A stretch of 64,000 nucleotides of DNA from positions 10,044,001 to 10,108,000 of the forward strand of contig NZ_CP127295.1 in NCBI RefSeq assembly GCF_030285665.1, read 5' to 3'. The stretch comes from Amycolatopsis mongoliensis (GTDB lineage Bacteria; Actinomycetota; Actinomycetes; Mycobacteriales; Pseudonocardiaceae). Below, piece by piece: positions 37,706 through 46,364 of this stretch. Every line of letters starts with the position of its first letter. The first letter of the stretch is position 1. Made by a program: the position numbers and the translations under genes. A model generated the notes under the pieces. It was given only the letters and a program-made list of their open reading frames with translations. It ran no database searches and was not told the DNA's origin.

Positions 37706-38428
37706 TCAGTCCTCCGGGGTGACCAGGGCCGCGATGCGGGACGCGAGCCGGGCGCTGTCGACCGGGGTGACGTTCACCCACTCCTGCCCACCCCGGCCCG
37801 GGGTCTTCGTCGCGCAGTAGGCCCCGACGTCGGTGTCGAACCACGTCAGCCCGCCCACCCGCGCCACCCGGCCCGACGCCGAACGCCGGCTCACGCTGAA
37901 CTGCCCCGCCGCGTACACCGGCCGGGCCTGGATCGCCAGGACCTCCTGCTGCTGGGCAGAGGTCGCGGCGGAGTCCGAGGCACCCGAAAGCGCCGACGCC
38001 GCGAGGTTGACGCCGTAGCCGGGCCCCGCCGTCAGCTCCGGCAGGACGTCGACGAGTGCCGTGCACAGCTCGCTCTCGCGGATCGCGTCCAGGCCGATCG
38101 TCTGCTCCGGCTGGGTCGCCAGCACGCCTTGGCGGCCGCGGGCCGCCGTCACCGCGCGGAACGGGGCCGGCGCCGTCATGTCCGCCAGCGCTTCGCACGC
38201 CACGAACACGTCGCCGCCCGCCAGCAGGTCCAGGCGCGAGGCCAGCGCCGGCGCCAACGAGCCGTCGTACAGACCGCGTTCGGCGAGGTTCTCGTACACC
38301 GCCTTCCGCACCTCGGCGCGTTCCTCGTCGGTCCCGCCGACACTGCGCACGGTCAGCGGCTCCGGCGGGCGGTCGTGGCCGAGGTCGGTCCAGAGGATGT
38401 CGAACGCCGACGCCGAGACGCGGATCAA
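37706..38428 (-). CDS. EspG-family ESX (type VII) secretion chaperone
   Basis: 240 residues of the ESX-associated EspG family, cytoplasmic chaperones that bind PE/PPE substrates. Recognisable features are the start SASAFDILWTDLGHDRPPEPLTV, the middle YVNL-type strands, and the end YAAGQFSVSRRSASGRVARVGGLTWFDTDVGAYC. The TTG start at 38428 overlaps the stop of the PPE-like gene (TTGA). Last gene of a four-gene cassette without the ESX motor genes. Confidence 0.85.
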   Translation of the reverse strand: MIRVSASAFDILWTDLGHDRPPEPLTVRSVGGTDEERAEVRKAVYENLAERGLYDGSLAPALASRLDLLAGGDVFVACEALADMTAPAPFRAVTAARGRQGVLATQPEQTIGLDAIRESELCTALVDVLPELTAGPGYGVNLAASALSGASDSAATSAQQQEVLAIQARPVYAAGQFSVSRRSASGRVARVGGLTWFDTDVGAYCATKTPGRGGQEWVNVTPVDSARLASRIAALVTPED

Positions 38429-38982
38429 GCCGGCCCCAGCGTGGGCGGGGGCGCGAACGCCTCGCCGGGCACGTGCCCGCGCAGGGCCGTGTCGCGGGTC
38501 CGCATGACGTCGATCGCCTTCTGCCGCGCGGCTTCCGCTTCGGCGCGCCGGGCCGCCATCTCGTCGGCCAGCCCGGCCAGGACGAGCACGTTCCCGGACG
38601 ACGCGGCGTCGCGGATCATCGACGCCGGGTCGTAGGCCACCGGCGGCGGCATGTCGGCGCGGGCCCGCGCGGCCGCCTCCGCCTGCGCGCCGACCGCGCC
38701 GCCCACCGACGCCGAGACCGCGGCGGAGTGCGAAAGCCACTGCGCGGCCCGGCCCAGCGCCGCCCGTGCCGCGTCGCCCGCCTGGCCGCGCCAGTTCTCT
38801 TCCGAGGAGGCGATCAGCGCGGCGAGGTCGGCGGTCGACTCGTGCAGCCGTTTCGCCAGCCCGTCCCAGCGCGCGCCCGCCTCGCCCGCGGCGACCGGGT
38901 CGTTGTCGCGCTCGACCTCCGCGGCCATCGCCTCGTGGCTGTAGGCCTCGTACCTCGCGGTGGGCACTGGGGGTTCGGACAC
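38425..38982 (-). CDS. PPE-like/WXG-type ESX substrate
   Basis: 185 residues, mostly alpha-helical. A WXG-type turn (SEENWRGQAGDAAR) lies between helices, as in PPE and WXG100 proteins, followed by Ala-rich helices and a Pro-rich tail (FAPPPTLGPA). There is no signal peptide, consistent with type VII export. It sits beside EspG, its likely chaperone. GTG start. Confidence 0.78.
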   Translation of the reverse strand: MSEPPVPTARYEAYSHEAMAAEVERDNDPVAAGEAGARWDGLAKRLHESTADLAALIASSEENWRGQAGDAARAALGRAAQWLSHSAAVSASVGGAVGAQAEAAARARADMPPPVAYDPASMIRDAASSGNVLVLAGLADEMAARRAEAEAARQKAIDVMRTRDTALRGHVPGEAFAPPPTLGPA

Positions 38983-38998
38983 GACGCACCTCTCGGGT

Positions 38999-39577
38999 TC
39001 AGGGCAGCTTGGGCTCGACCAGCCCGGCCACGGTGCCCGCGCGGCGGCACGCGAGCGGGGTGTCCGAGAAGCCGGTGTTGCTGACGTCGATCTGGACGCT
39101 GGCCGCGTCGCCCACCCCGAGCAGCACGGCGCAGGTGCCGTCGGCGGCCTTCTTGTCCGCCACCTGCAGCGCCGGGTGCGCGCCGACCTTGGTCTTCGTG
39201 GCCGTCTTCTTCGCGACCTCGAGATCGGCCAGGCCGTCGGTGTCGCTGAGGGTCACGGTGACGCCGAAGGTGCCGGGCACGCTCCAGTCGCACGCGCGGG
39301 CCCCGGCGATGTCCTTCGGCTTGCCGAGGACGCTGATCCCGGCGGTCGAGCGGTCCTGCGGGGAGAGCAGCGTGCAGGGGTCGATCGCGGCGAGGCCGGT
39401 CCACGCGACGGGCGGGGGCTCGGCCGTGGCGGTCGCCGGCGCCGAGGTGTGCCCGGCGGCGGCCGGCTGGGCCGGTTGCTGCCCGCACGCGGCGAGCGGG
39501 AGCAGCAAGGCAGCCGCGATCCCCCGGCGTGCCCCCGCGAGCGACCCGGCCTTCTTCCCGCCCACCCGGTCAGCCAC
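38999..39577 (-). CDS. DUF3558 lipoprotein
   Basis: 192 residues. A signal peptide ends in the lipobox LAAC (about residues 29-32), so the protein is anchored outside the membrane. A Thr/Ala/Pro linker is followed by a DUF3558 domain: IDPCTLLSPQD, ARACDWSVPGTFGVTVTLSD and DGTCAVLLGV with paired cysteines. GTG start; overlaps the upstream PE-like gene by 8 bp. DUF3558 lipoproteins are common next to ESX genes in this order. Confidence 0.88.
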   Translation of the reverse strand: MADRVGGKKAGSLAGARRGIAAALLLPLAACGQQPAQPAAAGHTSAPATATAEPPPVAWTGLAAIDPCTLLSPQDRSTAGISVLGKPKDIAGARACDWSVPGTFGVTVTLSDTDGLADLEVAKKTATKTKVGAHPALQVADKKAADGTCAVLLGVGDAASVQIDVSNTGFSDTPLACRRAGTVAGLVEPKLP

Positions 39578-39920
39578 CCGTGCAGTCCACTCCGTCCGCC
39601 GCCTGCTCGTCGGCGTGCTGGTACTTCGCCAGCGCCTGGCCGATCCGGTGCTTCAACGTCTCGAGCTCCTTGCCGAACGCCGTCAGCTGCTGGACGGCCG
39701 AGCCCCGCCCGCCGATGCCGTACTCGGCCATGAACTTGCCGATCTCCCCGGCGTACCCGCCGCCGAGCGGCACCGACCGGCCGAGCACCTTGGCCTCGCG
39801 CACCATCTCGCCGACGACGTCCTGCAGCTGGCCGAGCTTCGTGTAGGCGTCCGTGGCCAGCTCGGGCGCGACCGCGAACCCACGCAGGTCGAACGGTGGC
39901 TGCGTCCGCACCTCGCTCAT
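39570..39920 (-). CDS. Small helical PE/WXG-like protein of the ESX cassette
   Basis: 116 residues, predicted as two or three long helices (LATDAYTKLGQLQDVVGEMVREAKVLG and AVQQLTAFGKELETLKHRIGQALAKYQ) joined by a Gly-rich turn GGGYAGEIG. The form fits small ESX-exported partners, though it lacks a clear WxG and I cannot name a family. First gene of the cassette; the promoter must lie in 39921-40000. Confidence 0.65.
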   Translation of the reverse strand: MSEVRTQPPFDLRGFAVAPELATDAYTKLGQLQDVVGEMVREAKVLGRSVPLGGGYAGEIGKFMAEYGIGGRGSAVQQLTAFGKELETLKHRIGQALAKYQHADEQAADGVDCTGG

Positions 39921-40005
39921 GAGCGATCACGCCTCTCCGTAGCCGGGCGACCTCGAACCGCAGCATACGACAGTGCGGGGCGTCAGCGGGAGCACCCAGA
40001 ATCGG

Positions 40006-40033
40006 GTGACAACACACCCGTTCGGGGTATCGT
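40006..40033 (+). promoter_or_regulatory. Candidate promoter for the moxR operon
   Basis: GTGACA, 16 bases, TATCGT is the best promoter-like pair in the 306-bp gap 39921-40226. It implies a leader of about 185 bases containing a GC-rich hairpin around 40076-40115. The remainder of the gap shows nothing coding. Confidence 0.35.
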
Positions 40034-40226
40034 CCCTGCTTGCGCAGTGTCATCAACCGACGTGCCGGGCGTGATCCCCCGGGCTTCGCGGGGTTCCGCC
40101 CCCAGGTTCGCCCGGGTTTGACACACTGGATGGAAGGCTGGTCGCTGCGCGCGGACAGCAGCGAGGGGGCCGATCGGGCCCGGCGGTGCGCACAGTGCGC
40201 GCGGCCATGCGCCACCAGGAGGTCGA

Positions 40227-41297
40227 GTGACGTCGAGAATCCAGTCTGCGACGCCCGGATCGGGCGAGCAGGCATCCGGGCGACCGCCTTATCCGGCGGA
40301 GCCCTCGGGCAACGGCCGGGCCAACGGCCGCCCCGCCAGAGTGTCGCTGGACGAACTCCACGAGGCCGCGCGGCGGATCGCCGCGAACGTGGAGCGGGTG
40401 CTGGTCGGCAAGCCCGAAGTCATCCGGATCGCGCTGGTCACCCTGCTCGCCGAAGGCCACCTCCTGGTGGAGGACGTGCCCGGCGTCGGGAAGACGTCGC
40501 TGGCCAAGGCCCTCGCGAGGTCCATCGACTGCACGGTCAGCCGCATCCAGTTCACCCCGGACCTGCTGCCGAGCGACGTCACCGGCGTGTCCATCTACAA
40601 CCGCCAGTCCGGCGAGTTCGAGTTCCGGCCCGGCCCGGTCTTCGCGAACATCGTGGTCGGCGACGAGATCAACCGCGCCTCGCCGAAGACGCAGTCGGCG
40701 CTGCTGGAGTGCATGGAAGAGCACCAGGTCACCGTCGACACCTCCACCTACCACCTCGACGAGCCGTTCATGGTGATCGCCACCCAGAACCCGATCGAGA
40801 TGGAAGGCACGTACGCGCTGCCCGAAGCCCAGCGCGACCGGTTCACCGCGCGCGTCTCCATCGGCTACCCCGACCAGCAGGCCGAACTGGCCATGGTCGA
40901 CGAGCACGCCGGCCACAACCCGATGGACGACCTGCAGCCGGTGTCCGACGGCGAGACCGTGCACCGCCTGATCGAGACGGTCCGCGGCGTGCACATCGCG
41001 CCGGAGGTCCGCCGGTACGCCGTCGAGCTCGTCGCCGCCACCCGCCAGGTCCCGGAGATCCGGCTCGGCGCGTCCCCGCGCGCGACGCTGCACCTCGTCC
41101 GCGCGGCGCGGGCGCAGGCGGCGCTGTCGGGCCGCGACTACGTCGTGCCCGACGACCTGCACACGGTCGCGGTGCCGGTGCTGGCGCACCGCCTGGTGCT
41201 GACCACCGAGGCCCACGCGGCACGCCGGTCGGCGACCGACGTCGTGCGGGCGGTGCTGCACCGGGTGCCGGTGCCGCAGGGCTCCCGGCCCCAGTAA
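40227..41297 (+). CDS. MoxR-family AAA+ ATPase
   Basis: 356 residues. A short Pro/Gly-rich N-terminus precedes the AAA+ core. Walker A is EDVPGVGKTSLAKALA (about 88), Walker B is IVVGDEINRASPKTQSALLECMEE, and sensor 1 is FMVIATQNPIEMEGTY. A helical lid domain follows. MoxR proteins act as chaperones for metal or cofactor insertion, commonly with DUF58 proteins as here. GTG at 40227 with AGGAGG upstream. Confidence 0.94.
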   Translation: MTSRIQSATPGSGEQASGRPPYPAEPSGNGRANGRPARVSLDELHEAARRIAANVERVLVGKPEVIRIALVTLLAEGHLLVEDVPGVGKTSLAKALARSIDCTVSRIQFTPDLLPSDVTGVSIYNRQSGEFEFRPGPVFANIVVGDEINRASPKTQSALLECMEEHQVTVDTSTYHLDEPFMVIATQNPIEMEGTYALPEAQRDRFTARVSIGYPDQQAELAMVDEHAGHNPMDDLQPVSDGETVHRLIETVRGVHIAPEVRRYAVELVAATRQVPEIRLGASPRATLHLVRAARAQAALSGRDYVVPDDLHTVAVPVLAHRLVLTTEAHAARRSATDVVRAVLHRVPVPQGSRPQ

Positions 41298-41323
41298 CGC
41301 ACCGGCGAAGGGGAGAAAACGGC

Positions 41324-42598
41324 ATGCTGCGTGCCCTGTCCGGCCTGACCACCCGCGGCCGCTGCCTGCTGGCCGCGGGGCTGGCGGCCGCGGTGTGCTC
41401 GTTCGTGCTCAACGAACGCGACCTGCTGCGGGTCGCCGTCTTCGTCGTGGCGCTGCCGCTGCTGGTCGCCGCCTTCATCTCGGCGACCCGGCTGCGCATC
41501 GGCGCCACCCGCGCGCTGCACCCCCAGCGGGTCGCAGTGGGCGGCAACGGCGAAGTGCAGCTGGAGCTGTGGCGCAGCGGGCGGCTGCCGGCCGGCGAGA
41601 TCCTGCTCGAAGACGGCGTGCCGTACGCGCTGGGCTCGCGGCCGCGGTTCGTCGTCGAACGCCTCCCCCACGACCGGCGGGTCGCGCTGCGTTACCCCCT
41701 GCAGCCGGTGCTGCGCGGCATCCAGCAGGTCGGGCCGCTGCGCGCGACCATCACCGACCCGTTCGGGCTGTGCGAGTTCGAGCGCGAGCTGATCGGGCAC
41801 TCGCGGCTGGTCGTCGTGCCCCGCGTGGTCCCGTTGTGGGGCCTGCCGAGCGGCGCGGGCATCGGCGTCGGCGACGACGGCACGGTCCGGCTGCACGCCG
41901 GGCAGGGCGAGGCCGACGTCATCGTCCGCCAGTACCGCCAGGGCGACGACCTGCGGAAGGTGCACTGGCGCTCGACCGCCCGCCGCGACGAGATCATGGT
42001 GCGCGTCGAGGAACGGCCGTGGCGCGGCGGCACCACGGTGCTGCTCGACCACCGCGCCGCCGCCCACCACGGCAGCGGCCCGGCCGCCAGCCTGGAGTGG
42101 GCGGTGTCCTTCGCCGCCTCGGCCGCGCTGCACCTGCGCCGGTCCGGGCACCGCGTCCGGCTGGTCAGCGAACACGGCGTCACGCTCGCCGACACCCCCG
42201 GCGACGGCGGCGACCACTACGACCACATCGTGCTCGACGCCCTGGCCGCGCTGCAGCCCGCGCACCAGCGGGACATCACGCTGGCCAGCGACCCGGCCGA
42301 CGGCCAGGAGCTGATCGCCGTGCTCGGCACGGTCAGCACCGAGGCCGTCCACGAGCTGGCCCAGTTCCGCCCGCGCGGCATCCGCAGCCTCGCCGTCCTG
42401 CTCGACACGCCCACGTGGTCGGCCGGGGTGAGCGCGCCCGAGCAGCGGGCCGCCGCCACGGAGGACTCGGCCGCGCTGCTGCGCGCGTCCGGCTGGGGCG
42501 TGGTGATCGCCGGGCCCGGCTCGCCGATGCCGCAGGTGTGGGCCGAGCTGTGCCGCAGCGGCGCCCGCCGCGGCACGCTGATCGGCGGCCCGCGATGA
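41324..42598 (+). CDS. DUF58 membrane-associated protein
   Basis: 424 residues. Two N-terminal membrane helices (about 13-30 and 35-52) precede a beta-rich region and the DUF58/VWA-like domain, whose signature is VRQYRQGDDLRKVHWRSTARRDEIMVR (about 205-232). It probably adapts the MoxR ATPase to a client. 26 bp after moxR and coupled to the next small ORF by ATGA. Confidence 0.92.
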   Translation: MLRALSGLTTRGRCLLAAGLAAAVCSFVLNERDLLRVAVFVVALPLLVAAFISATRLRIGATRALHPQRVAVGGNGEVQLELWRSGRLPAGEILLEDGVPYALGSRPRFVVERLPHDRRVALRYPLQPVLRGIQQVGPLRATITDPFGLCEFERELIGHSRLVVVPRVVPLWGLPSGAGIGVGDDGTVRLHAGQGEADVIVRQYRQGDDLRKVHWRSTARRDEIMVRVEERPWRGGTTVLLDHRAAAHHGSGPAASLEWAVSFAASAALHLRRSGHRVRLVSEHGVTLADTPGDGGDHYDHIVLDALAALQPAHQRDITLASDPADGQELIAVLGTVSTEAVHELAQFRPRGIRSLAVLLDTPTWSAGVSAPEQRAAATEDSAALLRASGWGVVIAGPGSPMPQVWAELCRSGARRGTLIGGPR

Positions 42599-42735
42599 GC
42601 ACGCACGCCTGGCGCCGCCACCCCGCGAAGCAGGCGGCGATGAACACGACGGCGCCCGCCCGGCACCGCCACCCCGCATCCCGGCTCGCGCCGAGCCCGT
42701 CCGCCACCCCGGCCCCGATCGGCGGTTCCCGATGA
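42595..42735 (+). CDS. 46-codon small ORF coupled at both ends
   Basis: Its ATG overlaps the DUF58 stop (ATGA) and its own TGA overlaps the transglutaminase ATG (ATGA). It reads MSTHAWRRHPAKQAAM and continues rich in Pro, Ala, His and Arg, with RHPA repeated. No family is recognised. It may be a real small basic protein or a linker kept for translational coupling. Confidence 0.45.
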   Translation: MSTHAWRRHPAKQAAMNTTAPARHRHPASRLAPSPSATPAPIGGSR

Positions 42736-45215
42736 GCACCGCCGCCCCGCCGCGCCCGGCGAAGCGCCCCTCCTCGCAGCACCCGCTTTCCGCCTGGCGC
42801 GGCAGCCTGCTCGCGCCGTCCGCCGCCGGGATCGCGACGCTCTGCGCGGCGACCTCGGTGACGAGCGTCGTGTCGGGCCTGGCCTGGTTCGGCTACCTGT
42901 TCGTCGCCGTGCTGCTGATCGCCGCGACCGGCCTGGCGCTGCGCTCGCTGCAGGTGCCCACCGTGCTGGTCGGCCTCGGCCAGCTCCTGGTGCTGCTCTT
43001 CCTGATCACCGGTGCGTTCACCACGCACGGGATCCTGCAGGTCATCCCCGGTCCGGAGGCGTTCGGCGAAATCGGGAGCACGCTCTCGGCGGCCGCCGAG
43101 CAGATCCGCGTCGGGCTGCCGCCGGTCGAGGGCACCCAGCCGATCCTGTGCCTGGTGACGATCCTGGTCGGCCTGGTCGCCGTCCTCGTCGACACGCTGA
43201 CGGTGGCCGCCGCGGCCCCCGCCGCGACCGGGCTCGTGCTGCTCTGCGTCTACGCGGTGCCGGCCGCGTTGAGCGAGGAACTGCTGCCGTGGTGGACGTT
43301 CCTGCTCGGCGCGGCCGCGTTCGCCGGTCTGCTGGCGGTCGACGGCAACCACCGGCACCGGCGCTGGCGGACCCGCGAAGCGCCCGGGCGCAGCGGCAAG
43401 CCGGGCGTGCTGTCCGCGCCGGTCGCGGTCGTCTGCGCGGCGATCGTGCTCGGCCTGTTCGGCGGCGCGATCACCTGGGTCGGCACGGTCGGGCGGATCC
43501 CGTTCGGCAACGGCGGCGACGGCCCCGGCGCGGGCTCCGGAGGGTTCGGCATCCAGCCGTTCACCGAGCTGCGCGGCATGCTCGACCAGGGGGCCAACCG
43601 CGAGCTGTTCAAGGTGCGCGGCCTCGGCACCGACCGGCGGCTGCTGCGCGCGATGACGCTGGACACCTACTACCCCAACAAGGGCTGGGGCCTGCACGAC
43701 GAAGGCCGTTCGCAGCAGGGCGTCCCGGTCGGGCCGCCGCTGCCGCCCGCGCCGGGTGACGACGGCCGCGGTGCCGCGCGCCGGATCGACGTCGAGCCGA
43801 CGAGCTGGCGCGACAACTGGCTGCCGGTGTACGGCGCGCCGCGGGTGATCGACGGCGCGGCCAACGGCTACCTCTACGACCAGGTCAGCGGCACGGTGTT
43901 CACCACGCGCAGCGAAGTTCCGCCGTCCTACACCGAATACGCGTCGCTGAAGGAACCCACGGCCCAGGAGCTGCGCGTGACCCCGCGGGTCGACGACCTG
44001 CCGCCGCGCTACACCCAGATCGACCGCGTCGACGACCGCGTCCGCGCGAAGACTCAGCAGCTGACCGCCGGCGAGTCCAACGACTTCGACCGCGCGTCGG
44101 CCATCTGGCGGTACTTCACCGCGCAGAACGGGTTCGTCTACGACACGAAGACCGCGCCGGCGAACGACGCCGACGCGCTCGCGGACTTCATCCTCAACGG
44201 CAAGCGCGGCTTCTGCGAGCAGTTCGCTTCGGCGATGGCCGTGATGCTGCGGGTGGCGGGCATCCCGTCGCGGGTGGCCATCGGGTTCACGCCCGGTGTG
44301 CCGGTCAACGACTACCTTTCGATCAGCACGCAGGACGCGCACGCGTGGGTCGAGGCGTATTTCGGCGACAAGGGCTGGGTGACGTTCGATCCGACGCCGC
44401 TGTCCGACGGCCGCGGCATCACCCCTTCGTACCTGCAGGCCGGCACGCAGGACGGCAACCAGCCCGACGACACCCAGGTGGCGCCGAGCACGGTCCAGTC
44501 GAGCGCGGCGCCGACCGGCGCGCCCCGCGACACCGAGCAGAACCAGCAGGCGCAGGGTCCGCAGTCCACCGACGAGGGCACGGCGGCCTGGATCTGGGTG
44601 CTCGTGGCGGTGCTGGTCGCGCTCGCGGTGCTGGCGACGGTCCTGGTGGTCGCCGGTGGGTTCCGCAACCGGAGACGGCCGGACCGCGAACCCGCGTCCA
44701 GCGGGCTCGGGGCGACGCTCAAGAACTGGCTGCCGCTGATCGCCGCCGCGCTGTGGGTGGCGGTGCTGGGCGTGCTGACGTGGCTGGTGGCCTGGTGGTT
44801 CAGCCTGATCGTGGTGCTGCTGCTGGCCGGGCTGCTGGGCCCGTCGGCGGCGCGTGACGTCGGCCGTCGCCGGCGGCTGCAGGAGATCGTCGCGCAGCGG
44901 CCGGGCGCGGCGGACGCGGCGTGGTCCGAGCTGCGCGCCGAGTGCGCCGACCGCGGGCTGCCGATCCCGCCGAGCGACACGGTCCGCGTGGCCGGCCAGA
45001 AGCTCGCGGCGAAGCACCACTTGGACGACGAGGGCCGGGACGGCCTGCGCACGGTGATCGGCGTGGTGGAGAAGTCGTGGTACGGCGAGGACGGCCAGGC
45101 CGACCCGACACTCCCTCCGGCGTTCGACCACCTGCGGCGGAGCCTGAACCGGAACGCCCCGCTGTCCTGGAAGGGCCGCCTGTTCCCGAAGTCCCTCTTC
45201 CGCAACCGCGACTGA
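42732..45215 (+). CDS. TgpA-like membrane transglutaminase (DUF3488/DUF4129)
   Basis: 827 residues. About six N-terminal helices (DUF3488, 20-240) precede a large extracytoplasmic region with a transglutaminase core. Catalytic Cys is in KRGFCEQFASAMAVMLR, His in DAHAWVEAYF and Asp in WVTFDPTPL (about 490-560). One more helix (about 618-642), further hydrophobic segments and a C-terminal DUF4129 tail follow. Last gene of the moxR-DUF58 operon, an arrangement conserved in actinobacteria. Substrate unknown. Confidence 0.93.
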   Translation: MSTAAPPRPAKRPSSQHPLSAWRGSLLAPSAAGIATLCAATSVTSVVSGLAWFGYLFVAVLLIAATGLALRSLQVPTVLVGLGQLLVLLFLITGAFTTHGILQVIPGPEAFGEIGSTLSAAAEQIRVGLPPVEGTQPILCLVTILVGLVAVLVDTLTVAAAAPAATGLVLLCVYAVPAALSEELLPWWTFLLGAAAFAGLLAVDGNHRHRRWRTREAPGRSGKPGVLSAPVAVVCAAIVLGLFGGAITWVGTVGRIPFGNGGDGPGAGSGGFGIQPFTELRGMLDQGANRELFKVRGLGTDRRLLRAMTLDTYYPNKGWGLHDEGRSQQGVPVGPPLPPAPGDDGRGAARRIDVEPTSWRDNWLPVYGAPRVIDGAANGYLYDQVSGTVFTTRSEVPPSYTEYASLKEPTAQELRVTPRVDDLPPRYTQIDRVDDRVRAKTQQLTAGESNDFDRASAIWRYFTAQNGFVYDTKTAPANDADALADFILNGKRGFCEQFASAMAVMLRVAGIPSRVAIGFTPGVPVNDYLSISTQDAHAWVEAYFGDKGWVTFDPTPLSDGRGITPSYLQAGTQDGNQPDDTQVAPSTVQSSAAPTGAPRDTEQNQQAQGPQSTDEGTAAWIWVLVAVLVALAVLATVLVVAGGFRNRRRPDREPASSGLGATLKNWLPLIAAALWVAVLGVLTWLVAWWFSLIVVLLLAGLLGPSAARDVGRRRRLQEIVAQRPGAADAAWSELRAECADRGLPIPPSDTVRVAGQKLAAKHHLDDEGRDGLRTVIGVVEKSWYGEDGQADPTLPPAFDHLRRSLNRNAPLSWKGRLFPKSLFRNRD

Positions 45216-45420
45216 AGGGGCATCACGCGTGATCAGGAGGGCATCACGCGTGTCCGGAAGGGCATCACGCCGATGCCCCTCGGATCACGCGTGATGCCCC
45301 TTCAATCACGCGTGATGCCGTTCCGAGCACGCGAGATCCGTCTCTGATCACGCGAGATCCCGGTTCAGTCACCTGAGATCCGGGTTCGATCACGTGGGTT
45401 GCGGGGCTGGTCACGCGGGG
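45214..45420. repeat. Ten-unit 21-bp array of ATCACGCGTGAT-type motifs (family E)
   Basis: Motif starts fall at 45222, 45243, 45264, 45284, 45305, 45326, 45347, 45368, 45389 and 45410, a 21-bp period with one 20-bp step. The first five contain the palindrome ATCACGCGTGAT or close variants, and later units drift to ATCACGCGAGATCC and further. Arms 45214-45233 and 45284-45303 are a perfect 20-bp inverted repeat right at the transglutaminase stop, so it can also serve as a terminator. Confidence 0.88.
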
Positions 45421-45469
45421 CGCCACCCAGTGTCACCGCGGCCGCCGCGGACCGACTGAGCACACAAGA

Positions 45470-45504
45470 AGATCCGCGTCCACCGGGGTGGCGGACGCGG
45501 ATCT
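45470..45504 (-). terminator. Intrinsic terminator of the DUF3040 gene
   Basis: A 12-bp perfect stem (AGATCCGCGTCC with GGACGCGGATCT) and 11-base loop lie 16 bases past the stop of the DUF3040 gene. On the minus strand it is followed by TTCTTG. Confidence 0.75.
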
Positions 45505-45520
45505 CTGTGGTCTTGCGGCG

Positions 45521-45925
45521 CTACTGCTCCTCGAAGCGCTGGCGGAAGCGCTCTTCCATGCGCTGGGTGAAGGAGCTCCGGCGGCCCGACTGCTTGGCCC
45601 CGCGAGATCCCGATCCACCGCCCTTGCCGTCCGATTCGGCGCCGTGCCGGATCGATGTGACGGCCAACATGACCCCGAAGAACATCACGAGGAACCCGAG
45701 CACGCTGATCAGCGGGATGTCGGCCACCCTGAACTGCGGCACCACCACGCCCAGCACCAGCAGGGCCACGCCCACTACGAACAGGGCGATGCCCTGAATA
45801 CGCCGTCGGCGAGCGGGGCGACGCAACCGGGTGCCGCGCACCGTGGATGCGAACTTGGGGTCCTCGGCATAGAGCTCGCGCTCGATCTGATCGAGCAGCC
45901 GCTGCTCATGCTCGGAGAGTGGCAT
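45521..45925 (-). CDS. DUF3040 membrane protein
   Basis: 134 residues beginning MPLSEHEQRLLDQIERELYAEDPKFA, the DUF3040 signature. Two membrane helices (about 45-63 and 70-90) are followed by a Gly/Lys/Ser-rich linker and a basic C-terminal helix. AGGAGGAAAG sits just upstream of the ATG. Function unknown; widespread in actinobacteria as a single gene. Confidence 0.92.
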   Translation of the reverse strand: MPLSEHEQRLLDQIERELYAEDPKFASTVRGTRLRRPARRRRIQGIALFVVGVALLVLGVVVPQFRVADIPLISVLGFLVMFFGVMLAVTSIRHGAESDGKGGGSGSRGAKQSGRRSSFTQRMEERFRQRFEEQ

Positions 45926-46364
45926 CTTTCCTCCTCCGGCACAGCTGTCGCGGGCGCCGGGCCGCGCAACGTCCTGGACCCAACAGCCAACCCCAGGCGG
46001 GGTGGCACTGTCCAGGATACGAGGCCCGCGCCCGGACGACTACCCGATCCCGCATCCAGAAGGGATCGAATTGGGCTAAATCCCGCCCGAGCAGGGTTGC
46101 GGACGGTCACCGTCGCCTACGGTGACCGATTTACGGCTTCGACGGCCATGTGGGGAACGTCGGCCGGGCCGAAGATCACCGCCCGTGCACAGCGCTCGCG
46201 GCGCGGGAGCGGGGCATCGGTGGCCGCAGCTCGCGGTGGGGCTCGGACCGGCGCTTGCCCCGCCTGAGCGGGAGGCTGCGAGACGTCCATACAGCTCGGC
46301 TCGCTCGAGGTTCACGGGCGCGGTCCGAGGGCTGCGAAAGCACCGATCGGGGTCAGCCCGGCAC
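45926..46364. other. Gap between DUF3040 and dinB
   Basis: 439 bases in which I see no gene with a supported start or domain. The DUF3040 promoter must lie in the left part. No strong hairpin is seen at the dinB 3' end. Confidence 0.5.

Noticed and set aside
45222..45233. parS-type centromere near a ParA gene
   Set aside because: ATCACGCGTGAT does not match the TGTTTCACGTGAAACA parS consensus, no ParB gene is present, and the array is 3.3 kb from the orphan ParA.
45214..45420. CRISPR-like array
   Set aside because: Units are 21 bp with no unique spacers, the motif is palindromic and decays gradually, and no cas gene is in the window.
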